Part shown: one piece after another, positions 34,446 to 35,032 of the stretch
Position numbering within the stretch: position 1 is the first letter of the stretch
How the letters are laid out: each line of letters begins with the position of its first letter
NCBI GenBank assembly: GCA_001628405.1
Contig: LURN01000042.1
Span: 1-35,032, forward strand
Source of the DNA: Candidatus Thioglobus sp. REDSEA-S12_B1
Lineage (GTDB): Bacteria; Pseudomonadota; Gammaproteobacteria; PS1; Pseudothioglobaceae
DNA: 35,032 bases
Direction: 5' to 3'
Notes under the pieces: generated by a model
The model's database searches: none
The model's input: the letters and a program-made list of their open reading frames with translations, nothing else
Told to the model about the DNA's origin: nothing
Made by a program: the position numbers and the translations under genes

Positions 34446-35032
34446 GATTCTGTTAAGTGACAACTGACAAAATGGGTATTATCAAATTCTTTCCATTTTG
34501 GGCTATCATGATTGCAACGATCAATAGATTGACTGCATCGGTTTTTAAATATACACCCCTTGGATAGATTAATAAGATCCGGTATTTCTCCTGGAATTGT
34601 TGGTAACAACCGCTGCTTTTTAGAAATACTGGCAGGGTCACATTCTAATAATTTAATTGTATACGGATGAGCTGGCTTGTTAAATATCTCGTATGTACTT
34701 CCCTGCTCTACCACCTGTCCCGCGTACATAACTACTACATGATCGCATAGTTCAGCTATGACTCCAAGGTGATGTGAAACAAATAAAATTGAACAGCCCA
34801 TTTCCTCCTGAAGCTCTTTTAACAATTTAAGTATCTGAACCTCAAGAGTGGCATCGAGTGCAGTAGTTGGCTCGTCAGCAATCAGTAGAGATGGACCTGC
34901 TTGAAGCGCCATAGCAATCGATACTCGTTGCTGCATCCCTCCTGATAGCTCATGCGGGTATTGGTTGAACTGAATATGAGGATCCGGCAAGCCAACCTTA
35001 TTCAACATATCAATCGATCGTTGTTTTTTTAT
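34442..35032 (-). CDS. Dipeptide/oligopeptide ABC transporter ATPase, DppD/OppD type (5' end outside window)
   Basis: Only the C-terminal 196 residues are present; the frame is open to the window edge, so the ATG at 35008 is not the start. The signature LSGGMQQRVSIAMAL, Walker B LLIADEPTTALDATLEVQ, the switch histidine in FVSHHLGVIAEL, and the family C-terminus with GCIFKNRCSQSIDRC and a late CHL are visible; the Walker A lies outside. Together with the next ATPase it would energise a Dpp/Opp-type importer whose permease and binding-protein genes should lie beyond the window. Confidence 0.9.
   Translation of the reverse strand: MKKQRSIDMLNKVGLPDPHIQFNQYPHELSGGMQQRVSIAMALQAGPSLLIADEPTTALDATLEVQILKLLKELQEEMGCSILFVSHHLGVIAELCDHVVVMYAGQVVEQGSTYEIFNKPAHPYTIKLLECDPASISKKQRLLPTIPGEIPDLINLSKGCIFKNRCSQSIDRCNHDSPKWKEFDNTHFVSCHLTES

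Noticed and set aside
1..35032. Insertion sequences, phage genes, CRISPR arrays, toxin-antitoxin pairs, tRNA or rRNA genes
   Set aside because: I looked for transposase motifs, regular repeats and tRNA-like elements on both strands and found none that I can support.

Overview
The window is an AT-rich, densely coded stretch of bacterial chromosome. Most intergenic gaps are a few bases and none exceeds 300. The housekeeping proteins (MurD, YccA, RppH, FtsY, HemC, HemJ, ArgH, Fmt, CysM, PhhB) read as gammaproteobacterial. Base composition and the heavy investment in polyamine and amino-acid uptake suggest a free-living, probably marine, heterotrophic or mixotrophic gammaproteobacterium, perhaps of the SUP05/Thioglobus kind; that placement is inference. 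I see no rRNA, tRNA, CRISPR array, insertion sequence or phage gene.

Layout. (1) 1-2976: the 3' end of a DMFase-like large subunit gene, murD, and a yccA-rppH pair. (2) 2971-5938: a GntR/FCD regulator divergent from glutarate 2-hydroxylase (csiD/glaH) and L-2-hydroxyglutarate dehydrogenase (lhgO/lhgD), with two perfect palindromes at the promoter. (3) 5930-17458: a diamine locus. The minus-strand operon is spuC-like aminotransferase, puuB-like oxidase, agmatinase-family ureohydrolase and class I glutamine amidotransferase. The plus-strand set is puuA-like glutamylpolyamine synthetase, potF, potG, potH, potI and gabD. (4) 17582-23633: hom, thrC and cysM, then a polar amino-acid ABC importer (binding protein, permease, ATPase). 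(5) 23630-28024: hemJ, an Asp/Asn-hydroxylase-like 2OG oxygenase and threonine aldolase on the minus strand; ftsY; then hemC and phhB. (6) 28211-30525: argH-fmt. (7) 30533-35032: an accessory-looking minus-strand block with an XRE-type regulator, a CocE/NonD serine hydrolase and two Dpp/Opp-type ATPases, the last cut by the window edge.

How the genes fit together. PotFGHI would import putrescine-like diamines and the ureohydrolase could make putrescine from agmatine. PuuA, PuuB and the amidotransferase give a glutamylated route, and SpuC a direct transamination route, toward GABA and succinate semialdehyde, which GabD oxidises to succinate. The same enzymes acting on cadaverine or 5-aminovalerate would give glutarate, which CsiD and LhgO convert to 2-oxoglutarate. 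The whole 15-kb block can therefore be read as one C4/C5 diamine catabolic locus feeding the TCA cycle.

Two genes carry the same kind of lesion. potG (near 14100) and hemC (near 27305) each lose a short internal stretch out of frame, and the missing C-terminus is still readable in another frame just downstream. In hemC the lost part includes the cofactor-binding cysteine. Either these are real deletions or, more likely in genes this important, assembly or sequencing errors; the point needs settling before these genes are used.
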